A stretch of 64,000 nt of DNA from Roseiarcus sp963721905. GTDB taxonomy: Bacteria > Pseudomonadota > Alphaproteobacteria > Rhizobiales > Beijerinckiaceae. Shown piece after piece: positions 1-10,708 of the stretch; position 1 is the stretch's first letter, and each line of letters starts with the position of its first letter. The stretch lies in the NCBI GenBank assembly GCA_963721905.1, contig CAVRMF010000020.1:62001-126000 (forward strand). The letters run 5' to 3'. Both the position numbers and the translations under genes were made by a program. The notes under the pieces were generated by a model. It had not been told where the DNA came from. It searched no databases and saw only the letters and a list, made by a program, of their open reading frames with translations.

Positions 1-1
1 T

Positions 2-1633
2 ACCGTCCTCGTGCTCCTCGGCCAGGTCCTCGAACTTCGCGCGCGGGAACAAACCGGCGGCGCGATCCGGGCTCTGCTCGATCTCGCGCCGAAAACCGCC
101 CGCCGCGTCCGCGCCGATAACACGGATGAGGACATTGGCCTTGAGGCGGTCACGGTCGGCGATCGGCTGCGTGTCCGTCCCGGCGAGAAGGTCCCGGTCG
201 ACGGCGAGGTGATCGAAGGCCGCAGTTCGGTTGACGAGTCCATGGTCACCGGCGAGTCGATGCCAATCCTGAAAGCCGCCGGCGCGAAAGTCATCGGCGG
301 CACGATGAACGGAACCGGAAGCTTCGTCATGCGCGCCGAGAAGGTTGGCCGCGACACGATGCTGGCGCAAATCGTGCGAATGGTCGCCGAGGCGCAAAGG
401 AGCCGCGCGCCGATCCAGCGTCTGGCCGATCAGGTGTCCGGCTGGTTCGTGCCTCTCGTCATCGCGATTGCGCTCCTGGCTTTCGCGGCGTGGGCCATCT
501 GGGGGCCGGAGCCACGCTTCACTTACGGCCTTGTGGCGGCCGTGTCGGTGTTGATTATCGCCTGTCCCTGCGCGCTCGGACTAGCGACCCCGATGTCAAT
601 CATGGTGGGCGTCGGTCGCGGCGCTCAGTCCGGCGTTTTGATCAAGAACGCCGGCGCATTGGAGCGGTTCGAAAAGGTCGACACGCTGGTGATCGACAAG
701 ACGGGGACGCTCACGGAAGGCAAGCCCAAAGTCGTGGCGGTTCGGGCCTTCGGCGGCGTCGCCGAGGACAATCTGTTGCGGCTTGCCGCAACCCTCGAAC
801 ATGGCAGCGAACACGCGCTCGCCGCCGCGATTGTCGAGGCCGCGACCGAACGCAAGCTCACGCTCGCGCCGGTTCAGGACTTCGATTCTCCGTCCGGCAA
901 AGGCGTAACCGGGGTCATCGAGGGGCGGCGGATCGACATCGGCAACCTGCTGATGATGCAGGCTCGCGCGATCGATGTCGCGGCGCTTGAAAAGACGGCG
1001 GAGGATTTGCGCGGCGAGGGCGCGACCGCGATTTTCGTTGCGATCGACGGGAAGCCGTCAGGCGTGCTGGCGATCGCCGATCCGCTCAAGGCGACGACTG
1101 CAGAGGCTATCCGGGCTCTGCGCGATGCCGGAATCCGGGTCGTCATGCTGACCGGCGACAACCGGACAACCGCCGAAGCGGTCGCGCGCAAGCTCGGCAT
1201 CGCGGACGTCGAGGCGGAAGTCCTCCCTGAGGACAAAGGCAAGATCGTCGCGCGGCTGCGCACACAGGGACGGATCGTCGCCATGGCGGGCGACGGCGTG
1301 AATGACGCGCCGGCCCTTGCCGCCGCCGATGTCGGGATCGCGATGGGAACTGGAACCGATGTCGCGATTCAGAGCGCCGGCGTCACGCTCTTGAAGGGCG
1401 ATCTTCAGGGGATCGTGACGGCGCGCCGTCTGTCGCATGCAACCATGAGCAACATCCGGCAGAATCTCTTTTTTGCTTTTGTCTATAACGCCGCCGGCGT
1501 GCCGATCGCCGCCGGCGTCCTCTATCCGGCGTTCGGGATCCTGCTCTCGCCGATCGTCGCCGCAGCGGCGATGTCATTGTCCTCGGTCAGCGTCATCGCC
1601 AACGCGCTGCGGCTCCGGCGGCTCGAATTGTAG
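2..1633 (+). CDS. copA: Copper-translocating P1B-type ATPase, 5' end cut by the window
   Basis: Inner-membrane ATPase that exports Cu(I). The reading frame is open from base 2, so the metal-binding N-terminus and first membrane helices lie outside the window. Visible in order: the actuator domain with a TGES motif (nt 250-270), the membrane metal site CPC (nt 562-570), the phosphorylation motif DKTGT (about nt 695-709), the MLTGDN and GDGVNDAPAL hinge motifs of the nucleotide-binding domain, and two C-terminal helices. The CPC motif fixes the P1B class; copper rather than silver is inferred from overall similarity. It ends 2 nt from the convergent mscL stop codon. Confidence 0.93.
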   Translation, partial: TVLVLLGQVLELRAREQTGGAIRALLDLAPKTARRVRADNTDEDIGLEAVTVGDRLRVRPGEKVPVDGEVIEGRSSVDESMVTGESMPILKAAGAKVIGGTMNGTGSFVMRAEKVGRDTMLAQIVRMVAEAQRSRAPIQRLADQVSGWFVPLVIAIALLAFAAWAIWGPEPRFTYGLVAAVSVLIIACPCALGLATPMSIMVGVGRGAQSGVLIKNAGALERFEKVDTLVIDKTGTLTEGKPKVVAVRAFGGVAEDNLLRLAATLEHGSEHALAAAIVEAATERKLTLAPVQDFDSPSGKGVTGVIEGRRIDIGNLLMMQARAIDVAALEKTAEDLRGEGATAIFVAIDGKPSGVLAIADPLKATTAEAIRALRDAGIRVVMLTGDNRTTAEAVARKLGIADVEAEVLPEDKGKIVARLRTQGRIVAMAGDGVNDAPALAAADVGIAMGTGTDVAIQSAGVTLLKGDLQGIVTARRLSHATMSNIRQNLFFAFVYNAAGVPIAAGVLYPAFGILLSPIVAAAAMSLSSVSVIANALRLRRLEL

Positions 1634-1635
1634 GT

Positions 1636-2055
1636 TCAACGCCGGGCGGCCAGTTCGTCGCGGATCTGCGTGAGCAGGACGACCTCGGGGGCTAGCGGCG
1701 GAGGCTCGGCCGGGGCGGCAGCTTTCGGCTTCCGGTTCAACATGTTGATCCCCTTGATCGCGGCGAAGAGCGCGACCGCGACGATGAGGAAATTGATCAG
1801 GATGGTGATGAAATCGCCATAGGCGAAGACGCCGCCCTGCTTCTTCGCGTCCTCCAGATTGGTCGCTGTCACCGCGCTAGAGAGAGGAATGAAGTAGTTG
1901 GAGAAGTCCGCTTTGCCCGCGATGCCGAGGATCGGCATGATGATGTCGTCTACCAGCCCGCTGATGATCTTGCCGAACGCCGCGCCGATGATCACGCCGA
2001 CCGCGAGATCGAGGGCGTTGCCCTTCATCGCGAATTCTTTGAATTCCTGCCACAT
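1636..2055 (-). CDS. mscL: Large-conductance mechanosensitive channel MscL
   Basis: Homopentameric inner-membrane channel that opens under high membrane tension and protects against hypo-osmotic shock. The 139-residue product has the family length and begins MWQEFKEFAMKGN, followed by the pore-lining first helix (DLAVGVIIGAAFGKIISGLV) and the conserved DDIIMP segment. A second membrane helix lies around residues 70-95, and a charged cytoplasmic helix closes the protein. A proline/alanine linker precedes that last helix. The gene is convergent with the copper ATPase and monocistronic as far as the sequence shows. Confidence 0.96.
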   Translation of the reverse strand: MWQEFKEFAMKGNALDLAVGVIIGAAFGKIISGLVDDIIMPILGIAGKADFSNYFIPLSSAVTATNLEDAKKQGGVFAYGDFITILINFLIVAVALFAAIKGINMLNRKPKAAAPAEPPPLAPEVVLLTQIRDELAARR

Positions 2056-2226
2056 GCTTTTCTTCCCGTCGTTTGGATGCCGCTTTGTCGCCGTTTCCGG
2101 CCCGAGTTCGGGCGTTTTGCGCGCGGGAAGGCTAGCCGAGCGCGCACGCGAAATAAAGGAGCCCCGCGCCCCGTCGGAGCGGCAGACCCGCGCCGGCCCC
2201 GCATTCAGGGCGCCTCGCTCGCTTGA

Positions 2227-3111
2227 TCAATCCGTGTCGGTGATCGGCTTCTTTTTCTTCTTGGTCTCCGCGGCGCTCTTGCCCGGCTTTGAGGCCGCCT
2301 CAGGCTGAAGCGCCGCGAGCCGGGCCTGAAGCAGCGCCGCCCGCGCCTCGGTGAGGCTCGCGGCGCAATAGCCGAGCGCGCTCTCCTTGACGTAGCTCCG
2401 GCAGGCGTCGTCCCGCTCGCCGGCAAAGCCGTTCTGATCCGCAAGAAGATTCGCTGCGTCCCGATTGTCCTTGGTGCGCTCCTCGATCGCATGCACCGCC
2501 TTGCCCATTGCCTTTTCCGCGTCCGAACGGCGCTTTTCAATCGCCGCCGGGTCCTTTTCCAGTTCGGTCGCGTCAGGGCCCCAAAGGCCGCCGGGACTGG
2601 TCTGGCAATCGGCGGCCTTGAAGACGCACGCGGTGATTTGCGCCGGAACGAGCGCCGCCCCGTCGAGTACGTCGAACGTGAAGGGGCAGGCCGGAACGTC
2701 GGCCTCGAATCGCTCAAGTCCGTCCGGGCGGCCGACGCTTGTCGCCATGATCGGCTTCTCGCCGACGATATCGACGATGCAACGTTGCGAGGGATCGGAG
2801 ACGCCTTCGCCGGCAAGGCGCAGCTTGTCGATCTGAAGGGTCTTGCCGCTGCCGGAAACCTGCAACAGGCCGTCCTGGCCGTTGAGGAGCAGCGGACGTC
2901 CCTCGAGGTTTGCGGGGTCGGGCGCGGAGATTTTGGCCGCCTTGCCCGCCGCCCCGGATTTCGGGGCCACGCCGGTCTTCTTCGGCCTCATAGGCTTCGC
3001 CGGCGCGCCGCCGGGCGCCTCTGGGGCGGCTCCGGGCAGAGCCAACTGAGCGCGCCCGGCGCTTGCGCCAAGACCGAAGCAGCAAACGAGAATCAAAACG
3101 CGCCAATTCAT
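2227..3111 (-). CDS. Conserved secreted hypothetical protein
   Basis: 294 residues from ATG 3111. This start was chosen because it opens directly into a signal peptide (MNWRVLILVCCFGLGASA); the frame is open further upstream, but that extension is not signal-like. After the signal comes a Pro/Ala/Lys-rich linker (about residues 30-60), a beta-rich central part with paired cysteines (QRCIVDIVG, ACPFTF, ACVF, DCQ), then a charged alpha-helical C-terminal third with CRSY and GYCAAS, and a lysine-rich tail. The Cys-containing helical part vaguely recalls LprI/DUF1311-type exported proteins, but I cannot assign it. Probably periplasmic; function unknown. Confidence 0.75.
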   Translation of the reverse strand: MNWRVLILVCCFGLGASAGRAQLALPGAAPEAPGGAPAKPMRPKKTGVAPKSGAAGKAAKISAPDPANLEGRPLLLNGQDGLLQVSGSGKTLQIDKLRLAGEGVSDPSQRCIVDIVGEKPIMATSVGRPDGLERFEADVPACPFTFDVLDGAALVPAQITACVFKAADCQTSPGGLWGPDATELEKDPAAIEKRRSDAEKAMGKAVHAIEERTKDNRDAANLLADQNGFAGERDDACRSYVKESALGYCAASLTEARAALLQARLAALQPEAASKPGKSAAETKKKKKPITDTD

Positions 3112-3204
3112 CGCGGGAGTGTAGAAGCCCGGACCACAAAGGAAAAGGCGTTTGTTGCGGTCGCGGCCTCTCGTCCCCGGCCGAAAAATCCGCGGTTTCC
3201 GCGC

Positions 3205-3234
3205 CTTGCGCGCCGAAAGGCCTGAACCTATATA
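3205..3234 (+). promoter_or_regulatory. Candidate heat-shock (RpoH-type) promoter upstream of dnaK
   Basis: CTTGCGC at 3205-3211, a 15-nt spacer, then CCTATATA at 3227-3234. The CTTG core with a C-rich, AT-ended -10 resembles alphaproteobacterial sigma-32 promoters, and dnaK is the expected target. It would leave a leader of about 160 nt. Motif-based inference only. Confidence 0.4.
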
Positions 3235-3403
3235 CGCCCGGACCGGCGGGCTTCGGCGCCGAAAATGCACCGAATCGTCCGCAATCGACGTTGAACAGAG
3301 GGGATCAGAAGAGAACCTGAGGCCGGGGTGGCCGATGGAAGTCATTCTCGTGGTCTGGCCGCTCCGGGGCCGGGCGATCTCGCAGAGGAGCTAGGGGTAA
3401 ACA

Positions 3404-5314
<1,911 letters not shown>

Positions 5315-5547
5315 GGGCAAGAACTCGGGGAGCGCGGGCCGGCCGCAGGGATCGAGTGGCTGGCGGTGACTGACGGGAGCCGCGATGGCGGGAGGACGGG
5401 TTCGATGGCGAGCCGGCGCTGATCACGCCGGCTTTCGCACGGAAACGAGGTTCCGGTCCAAAGGGAGCGACGGCCAGCCTCGGGCTGAGGCGCGGTGCGG
5501 ACGATGCGGGTAGAAGACATGAACGTTGGCCGGTGGGCGCGGTGACA
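5315..5547. other. Spacer between dnaK and dnaJ, no gene seen
   Basis: 233 bases between the dnaK stop and the dnaJ start. I see no convincing coding frame, terminator or strong promoter motif in it. Confidence 0.5.
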
Positions 5548-6663
5548 ATGGCCAGGCGCGATTTTTACGAGACTCTGGGCGTTTCGAAGACGGCGTCTGA
5601 CGCCGAGTTGAAGTCAGCCTTCCGCAAAGCGGCGATGCAATGCCATCCCGACCGGCATCCCGGCGACAAGCACGCCGAGGCCCGCTTCAAGGAACTAAAC
5701 GAGGCCTACCAGCATCTGTCGGACGCGCAGAAGCGCGCGGCTTACGATCGCTACGGCCATGCCGCGTTCGAGCAGGGCGGCATGAACGACGGCTTCGCGG
5801 CTTCAATGTCCGACATCTTCGATGACCTGTTCGGGGACATGATGGGCGGCCGGCGCGGCCGCCAGCCGTCGGGGCGCGAGCGCGGCGCCGACCTGCGGTA
5901 CAATCTGGAAATCACCCTCGAAGACGCGTACCGCGGCAAGACGGCGGCAATCAAACTGCCGACCTCGGTCGCGTGCGAAGCCTGCTCTGGATCGGGCGCG
6001 CGCCCCGGCTCGAAGCCGACGACCTGCAAGACCTGCTCCGGCCACGGGCGTGTTCGCCAGCAGCAGGGCTTCTTCGCCATCGAGCGCACCTGCCCGACCT
6101 GTCACGGACGGGGTCAGACGATTGACAACCCTTGCGACAAATGCGGCGGCGCGGGCCGGGTGACGCGCGAACGCACGCTGTCGGTCAACGTTCCGGCCGG
6201 CGTCGAGGATGGCACGCGCATCCGCCTCAGCGGCGAGGGCGAGGCCGGCATGCGCGGCGGGCCGGCGGGCGATCTCTATATCTTCCTGTCGCTCAAGCCG
6301 CACCCGGTCTTCCAGCGCGATGGGGCCGATCTCTATTGCCGCGTGCCGATCTCGATGGTCCAGGCCGCGCTCGGCGGAGAATTCACAGTCAGGACCCTCG
6401 ACGGCGCAGAATCGAAAGTCAGCATTCCCGAAGGGGCCCAGTCGGGCCGACAGCTCAGGCTGCGCGGCAAGGGGATGCCGATCCTCCGGTCGCGCGATTC
6501 GGGCGATCTCTTCGTGCAGCTCAATGTCGAGACCCCGCAGAGCCTGACGCGCCGCCAGCGCGAGCTCCTGATGGAGTTCGCCTCCGAATCGTCGCATAAG
6601 ACCCACCCTGAAAGCGCCGGCTTCTTTTCGAAGATGAAGGAGTTCTTCGAGGGCCTTGGCTGA
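5548..6663 (+). CDS. dnaJ: Chaperone protein DnaJ (Hsp40)
   Basis: Co-chaperone that delivers substrates to DnaK and stimulates its ATPase. 371 residues from ATG 5548 (MARRDFYETLGVSK); an in-frame GTG five codons upstream is less likely because the J domain normally starts with a short leader. The J domain contains the HPD motif (QCHPDRHPGD). A Gly/Phe-rich part and four CxxCxGxG zinc repeats follow (CEACSGSG, CKTCSGHG, CPTCHGRG, CDKCGGAG), then two beta-barrel substrate domains. Full length, no missing key residue. Confidence 0.97.
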   Translation: MARRDFYETLGVSKTASDAELKSAFRKAAMQCHPDRHPGDKHAEARFKELNEAYQHLSDAQKRAAYDRYGHAAFEQGGMNDGFAASMSDIFDDLFGDMMGGRRGRQPSGRERGADLRYNLEITLEDAYRGKTAAIKLPTSVACEACSGSGARPGSKPTTCKTCSGHGRVRQQQGFFAIERTCPTCHGRGQTIDNPCDKCGGAGRVTRERTLSVNVPAGVEDGTRIRLSGEGEAGMRGGPAGDLYIFLSLKPHPVFQRDGADLYCRVPISMVQAALGGEFTVRTLDGAESKVSIPEGAQSGRQLRLRGKGMPILRSRDSGDLFVQLNVETPQSLTRRQRELLMEFASESSHKTHPESAGFFSKMKEFFEGLG

Positions 6664-6690
6664 CGGCGCCCACATCGCCGCGGAGCGGGA

Positions 6691-7320
6691 ATGCAGGGTC
6701 CAACGCAAACCGCCAAACGGCGGCCGAAGCTCGGCGACGGCGCGCATTTTCTCAGATCGCTCGTGGCCACGCCACGCCTCACGGGGGCCGTGGCCCCCTC
6801 CGGGCGCGCGCTTGCGCGCGCCATGGCGGCGGCTGTCGACCCAACGAGCGCGGGCCTCGTCGTCGAACTCGGGCCCGGCACCGGGCCGGTCACGCGAGCC
6901 TTGATCGAGCGCGGCCTTGACCGCCGACGCCTTGTGCTTGTCGAATACGACCTGCGCTTCTGCCGGGTCCTGGAAAGCCGCTTCGAGGGCGTCCGGATCA
7001 TTCAGGGCGACGCCTATGATCTGCCGCATACGCTCGCCGAACTTGGGGACGCGTCGATCGCGGCCGTGGTCTCCAGCCTCCCGCTCCTCAACCAGCCGCC
7101 GCATCGGCGCGAAAAGCTGATCGCCGACGCCTTCGCGCTGATGCCGCCGGACGGCGTTTTCGTCCAGTTCACCTACGGCCCCCTCTCGCCGATCCCGCGC
7201 GAGGTCTGCGCCGGCCGCTATTCGGCGCATCGCGGTCCGGCGATCTGGCGCAATCTGCCCCCCGCCCGCGTCTGGACCTATCGGCTCGACGGTTATGCCC
7301 CGGCGAGGACCGGCCGATGA
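6691..7320 (+). CDS. SAM-dependent methyltransferase, phospholipid N-methyltransferase-like (PmtA type)
   Basis: 209-residue class I methyltransferase. Motif I is VVELGPGTGPVTRALIERG (residues about 50-70), followed by LVLVEYD (motif II) and IIQGDAYDL (motif III). This pattern is shared by rRNA adenine dimethylases and rhizobial-type phosphatidylethanolamine N-methyltransferases. The length and the position between dnaJ and pyrF favour the membrane-lipid methyltransferase family, which would make phosphatidylcholine precursors from phosphatidylethanolamine. ATG 6691 follows GGAGCGGGA. The stop overlaps the pyrF start (ATGA), indicating coupled translation. The exact substrate is inferred. Confidence 0.75.
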   Translation: MQGPTQTAKRRPKLGDGAHFLRSLVATPRLTGAVAPSGRALARAMAAAVDPTSAGLVVELGPGTGPVTRALIERGLDRRRLVLVEYDLRFCRVLESRFEGVRIIQGDAYDLPHTLAELGDASIAAVVSSLPLLNQPPHRREKLIADAFALMPPDGVFVQFTYGPLSPIPREVCAGRYSAHRGPAIWRNLPPARVWTYRLDGYAPARTGR

Positions 7321-8024
7321 ACGCACGGGCGCCGCGTGACCGGCTGATCGTCGCTCTCGACCTGCCCGACGTCGGCGAGGCCGAGCGCCTCGTCGAGCGC
7401 CTCGGCGACGCCGCGACCTTCTATAAGGTCGGCATGGAGCTCGCCTATGGCGGCGAAGGCCTCGCCTTCGCCAGCCGGCTCGCTGCGGCTGGCAAGCGGG
7501 TCTTTCTCGATCTCAAGCTGCACGACATTCCCAACACCGTCGAACGCGCAACCGCGCAGGCGGCCGGACTCGGCGCGACGTTCCTCTCCATTCACGCCTA
7601 CCCGCAGACGATGCGCGCCGCGGCAGCAGGCGCGAAGGGAACAAGGCTCCGCCTGCTCGGGGTCACCGTTCTGACGTCCTGCGACGATGCGGACCTCATC
7701 GAGGCGGGGTACCGTTTCGGCGTCGTCGAGATGGTGCGCAGGCGCGCCGAACAGGCTCAGGCGCTCGGCGTCGACGGCCTGGTGGCGAGCGCGGAGGAGG
7801 CGCCGGACATACGCGCGGCCATCGGCAAGGCCATGATTCTGGTCACGCCCGGGATCCGCCCGGCCGGCGCGCAAGCCGGCGACCAGAAGCGCGTCGCGAC
7901 GCCCGCGAGCGCAATCCGCGCCGGCGCGGACTATCTCGTGGTCGGGCGCCCGGTCACCGCCGCAGCCGATCCGCAGCAGGCCGCTGCGGCGATTGTCGCC
8001 GAGATCGCCTCGGCCACGGCTTGA
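7317..8024 (+). CDS. pyrF: Orotidine 5'-phosphate decarboxylase
   Basis: Last step of UMP synthesis, decarboxylating OMP in the cytoplasm. The 235-residue TIM barrel starts LIVALDLPD and carries the catalytic Lys/Asp signature in FLDLKLHDIPNTV (about residues 60-75). The C-terminal phosphate-binding segment is VTPGIRP...YLVVGRPVT. Start ATG 7317 overlaps the preceding stop by 4 nt, so it is translationally coupled to the methyltransferase. The second pyrimidine gene of the window, pyrD, lies elsewhere (about 38 kb). Confidence 0.97.
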   Translation: MNARAPRDRLIVALDLPDVGEAERLVERLGDAATFYKVGMELAYGGEGLAFASRLAAAGKRVFLDLKLHDIPNTVERATAQAAGLGATFLSIHAYPQTMRAAAAGAKGTRLRLLGVTVLTSCDDADLIEAGYRFGVVEMVRRRAEQAQALGVDGLVASAEEAPDIRAAIGKAMILVTPGIRPAGAQAGDQKRVATPASAIRAGADYLVVGRPVTAAADPQQAAAAIVAEIASATA

Positions 8025-8078
8025 TCGGACGCCGAACGGCGCTATTTTCGTTTTGCTTCAGATCCGGGGAAACGCTCA

Positions 8079-8366
8079 ATGCCCAAAGGCTATGTCGTGT
8101 CGCGCGTCGACGTCACCGATCCGGACGCCTATGCCCGCTATGCGGCGGCGTCGACAAAAGCGATCGCCGCGCATGGAGGCCGCGCGCTCGCGCGCGGCGG
8201 ACGCCATGAGGCCCTGGAGGGAAACGCGCGTGCCCGAAACGTCGTGCTCGAGTTCGAAAGCTATGAGGCGGCGCGGGCCTATTTTGACTCCACCGAGTAT
8301 CAGGCGGCGCGCGCGCTGCGCCAGGGCGCGGCCGAGATCGAAATGGTGCTGGTCGAAGGCGTCTAA
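8079..8366 (+). CDS. DUF1330 family protein
   Basis: 95 residues, beginning PKGYVVSRVDVTDPDAYARYAAA and containing FESYEAARAYFDSTEYQAAR. This is the typical pattern of the small ferredoxin-like alpha/beta DUF1330 proteins, which are structurally related to antibiotic-biosynthesis monooxygenases and usually dimeric. No activity is established. It lies between pyrF and dapB on the same strand, 54 nt after pyrF and 19 nt before dapB, so it is probably part of the same transcript. Confidence 0.88.
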   Translation: MPKGYVVSRVDVTDPDAYARYAAASTKAIAAHGGRALARGGRHEALEGNARARNVVLEFESYEAARAYFDSTEYQAARALRQGAAEIEMVLVEGV

Positions 8367-8385
8367 AGCCGCAAGGAGCCGAGCC

Positions 8386-9198
8386 ATGGCGGAACTGCGC
8401 ATCATCGTGGCCGGCGCGGCGGGGCGAATGGGCCGCATGGTCGTCCGGGCGATCCACGAAACGTCCGAGCTTGCGCTCGCCGGCGCGCTCGAGCGCGAGG
8501 ATTCGCCCTGGATCGGCCATGATCCGGGTCCGCTCGCCGGCTGCCCGGCGACCGGCCTCGCCATCGTCGCCGATCCGCTCCCCCTCATGCTCAACGCCGA
8601 CGCGATCGTCGACTTCTCCTCTCCCGCCGCCACCATCGAGCTCGCGACGCTCGCGGCGCAGGCGCGCATCGCCGACGTGATCGGAACGACCGGGCTCGCC
8701 GACGACGATCTCGACAAGATCGACGCGGCCGCCCGTCATGCGCCGATCGTGCGCTCGGGCAACATGAGCCTCGGCGTCAACCTGCTCGCTGCCCTGACGC
8801 GGCGCGCCGCAGCCGCGCTCGGCGACGAGTTCGACATCGAAATCGTCGAGATGCATCACCGCATGAAGGTCGACGCCCCATCGGGCACGGCCCTCATGCT
8901 CGGCGAAGCCGCCGCCGCCGGGCGCGGCGTTTCGCTCAAGAACCACGCGGCGCGGGGGCGCGACGGGCTGACCGGGGCGCGGCGCACGGGCGACATTGGT
9001 TTCGCGTCCCTGCGCGGCGGGACGGTCGTCGGCGATCACAGCGTCGTCTTCGCCGGCGAAGGCGAGCGGCTTGCCCTGACGCATCATGCCGAGGACCGCG
9101 CCCTCTTCGCCTATGGCGCGCTGAAGGCGGCGCGGTGGGCTCAGAACCGCAAGCCCGGACTCTATTCGATGGTCGACGTGCTCGGTCTCAAAGGCTGA
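8386..9198 (+). CDS. dapB: 4-hydroxy-tetrahydrodipicolinate reductase
   Basis: Reduces hydroxy-tetrahydrodipicolinate in the diaminopimelate/lysine pathway, feeding peptidoglycan and lysine. 270 residues from ATG 8386 (MAELRIIVAGAAGRMGRM), preceded by GCAAGGAGCCGAGCC. It has the Rossmann GxxGRMG loop, the GTTGL segment and the family signature EMHHRMKVDAPSGTALMLGE with catalytic His/Lys. The open frame extends almost 400 nt upstream through the DUF1330 gene, but only the internal ATG has both a ribosome site and family homology. Confidence 0.97.
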   Translation: MAELRIIVAGAAGRMGRMVVRAIHETSELALAGALEREDSPWIGHDPGPLAGCPATGLAIVADPLPLMLNADAIVDFSSPAATIELATLAAQARIADVIGTTGLADDDLDKIDAAARHAPIVRSGNMSLGVNLLAALTRRAAAALGDEFDIEIVEMHHRMKVDAPSGTALMLGEAAAAGRGVSLKNHAARGRDGLTGARRTGDIGFASLRGGTVVGDHSVVFAGEGERLALTHHAEDRALFAYGALKAARWAQNRKPGLYSMVDVLGLKG

Positions 9199-9228
9199 GG
9201 TCCGCCGCGCGCCCCGGCGTTTCGAGAC

Positions 9229-9705
9229 TCAGTTCGACGCGTGCACCTCGGCGCACGAGAAATCGAGCTTCACCGACTTTTCCGTCTTGCCCGCGTGGAC
9301 GCTGATGGCGAGCGGCGCGCAGGTCGCGTTCTCGAGGAAGACCGCCTTGTGCTCGAGGCCGTCGGCGTCGAAGATGAAATGGGTGAAGGCTTTGTGGGTG
9401 ACGACCTGCTGGCCGCCATGGCCGGTCTGGGTGAGGTCGACGGTTGCGGTTGCGTATTTGGGGGAGGCGTCCTTGTCGCCCTCGAAGGTGAAATCGAGGA
9501 ACAGGCCCGTCGCAGTGTCGCCGCCCGGCGCGCCGCCGCTCGGCGCATCGACGAGCGCGTCGCCGCCGACGAGATCGTCCGACAGTTTGCCCGCATGTTC
9601 GAGAAAGACGTAGGCCTTGACGTCGACGATCTTCAGTTCCGCTGCGTGACCGGCGGCGAAACACGCGAATGACGCCGCCGCAACGCCGGCCCGAAGCCCG
9701 ATCAT
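9229..9705 (-). CDS. Small secreted hypothetical protein
   Basis: 158 residues from ATG 9705, chosen over an in-frame start ten codons upstream because GGAGGGG stands 4 nt before it. A signal peptide (MIGLRAGVAAASFACFAAGHA) precedes a beta-rich domain with a Gly-rich loop (SGGAPGGDTATG) and two cysteines near the C-terminus (ATCAPLA, DFSCAEV) that could form a disulfide. No family recognised. Convergent with dapB, 30 nt apart. Confidence 0.7.
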   Translation of the reverse strand: MIGLRAGVAAASFACFAAGHAAELKIVDVKAYVFLEHAGKLSDDLVGGDALVDAPSGGAPGGDTATGLFLDFTFEGDKDASPKYATATVDLTQTGHGGQQVVTHKAFTHFIFDADGLEHKAVFLENATCAPLAISVHAGKTEKSVKLDFSCAEVHASN

Positions 9706-9747
9706 GTTCCCCTCCCAAAGAGCCCCAAAATGCAAGGCTCAATAACA

Positions 9748-9783
9748 AAAAGCCCAGGGCCGCGCAATGCGATCCGGGGCTTT
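9748..9783 (-). terminator. Rho-independent terminator of the Bax-inhibitor-1 gene
   Basis: Read on the minus strand: AAAGCCC, a 22-nt loop region, GGGCTTT, then a T-rich tail (TTGTT). It lies 28 nt downstream of the stop codon at 9811. Confidence 0.7.
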
Positions 9784-9810
9784 CTACTTCGTCCAGTTAA
9801 CGGCGATGTG

Positions 9811-10578
9811 TCAGTTGTTGCGTTGGGAGCCGGTCAGCATCAGGATCGCCTGGAACATATTTATGAAGTCGAGATAGAGCCTGAGCGCGCCGTGAATCGA
9901 CTTCTTGTGCGTCATCTCGTAGCTGTCGCCGCCGTAATACATCTCCTTGATCGACTGGGTGTCCCAGGCGGTCAGGCCGGCGAAGATCACGACGCAGAGA
10001 ATCGACAGTCCCCACTGCAGGCCGGAGCTTTGCAGGAAGATGTTGAGGAGGCTCGCGATGATGAGACCAATGAGGCCCATCATCATGAACGACCCCATCG
10101 CCGAGAGACTGCGCTGGGTCGTGTAGCCGTAGAGGCTGAGGCTCGCGAAGGCCGCCGCGGTGCCGAAGAACGCGCGCCCGATCGAAGCGCCCGTATAGAC
10201 CACGAGCAGCGCCGACATGGAGAGGCCGATCAGCGCCGCGAAGACGAGGAACGCGTTGCGAGCGCTCGCCACTGACATCGAATTGATACGGGCGGAGATG
10301 TAGAACACCACCGCCAGCGGCGAGAGCACGATCAGCCAGCGGAGCGGGGAGGCGTAGATCGCATGGCCGAAGTCGGTGAGCGCGAGACGTCCGCTCTCCG
10401 TCTGGACAGTGCCGAGGTGGAACGCGCCGTAGGCGACGAGCCCGGTCACGCCGAGGCCGAGTGTCATGTAGTTGTAGACGCCGATCATATAGGCGCGCAG
10501 CCCCTGATCGACGGCCACGCCCGGCCGTGCGACCCCCGCGCCTACGCGCGAGCTGGCGTAGCGATCATAGTCGGACAT
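9811..10578 (-). CDS. Bax inhibitor-1 / YccA family integral membrane protein
   Basis: 255 residues from ATG 10578, preceded by AGAGG. About seven hydrophobic helices follow a short N-terminal segment (DQGLRAYMIGVYNYMTLGL). The C-terminal part contains the family-type ALRLYLDFINMFQAILML. Members are inner-membrane proteins; the bacterial homologue BsYetJ is a pH-sensitive calcium leak channel, but the role in Proteobacteria is not settled. An in-frame start 21 codons upstream is not supported by a ribosome site. Confidence 0.93.
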   Translation of the reverse strand: MSDYDRYASSRVGAGVARPGVAVDQGLRAYMIGVYNYMTLGLGVTGLVAYGAFHLGTVQTESGRLALTDFGHAIYASPLRWLIVLSPLAVVFYISARINSMSVASARNAFLVFAALIGLSMSALLVVYTGASIGRAFFGTAAAFASLSLYGYTTQRSLSAMGSFMMMGLIGLIIASLLNIFLQSSGLQWGLSILCVVIFAGLTAWDTQSIKEMYYGGDSYEMTHKKSIHGALRLYLDFINMFQAILMLTGSQRNN

Positions 10579-10708
10579 GAGAGAACCTCTTGATAAGGGT
10601 GCGGCGCCGGACCGGGTTCCGCCCGGGTCAGCGCCAGTCACCCATAATATGGCCGCAGGGCGTCCCGCCGCAAGGGCTATTCCCTTAACAATTCGTAAAC
10701 GAGGGCCC

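Noticed and set aside
7993..8385. 131-codon N-terminal extension of dapB
   Set aside because: It runs through the DUF1330 gene in another frame; DapB homology and a ribosome site begin at 8386.
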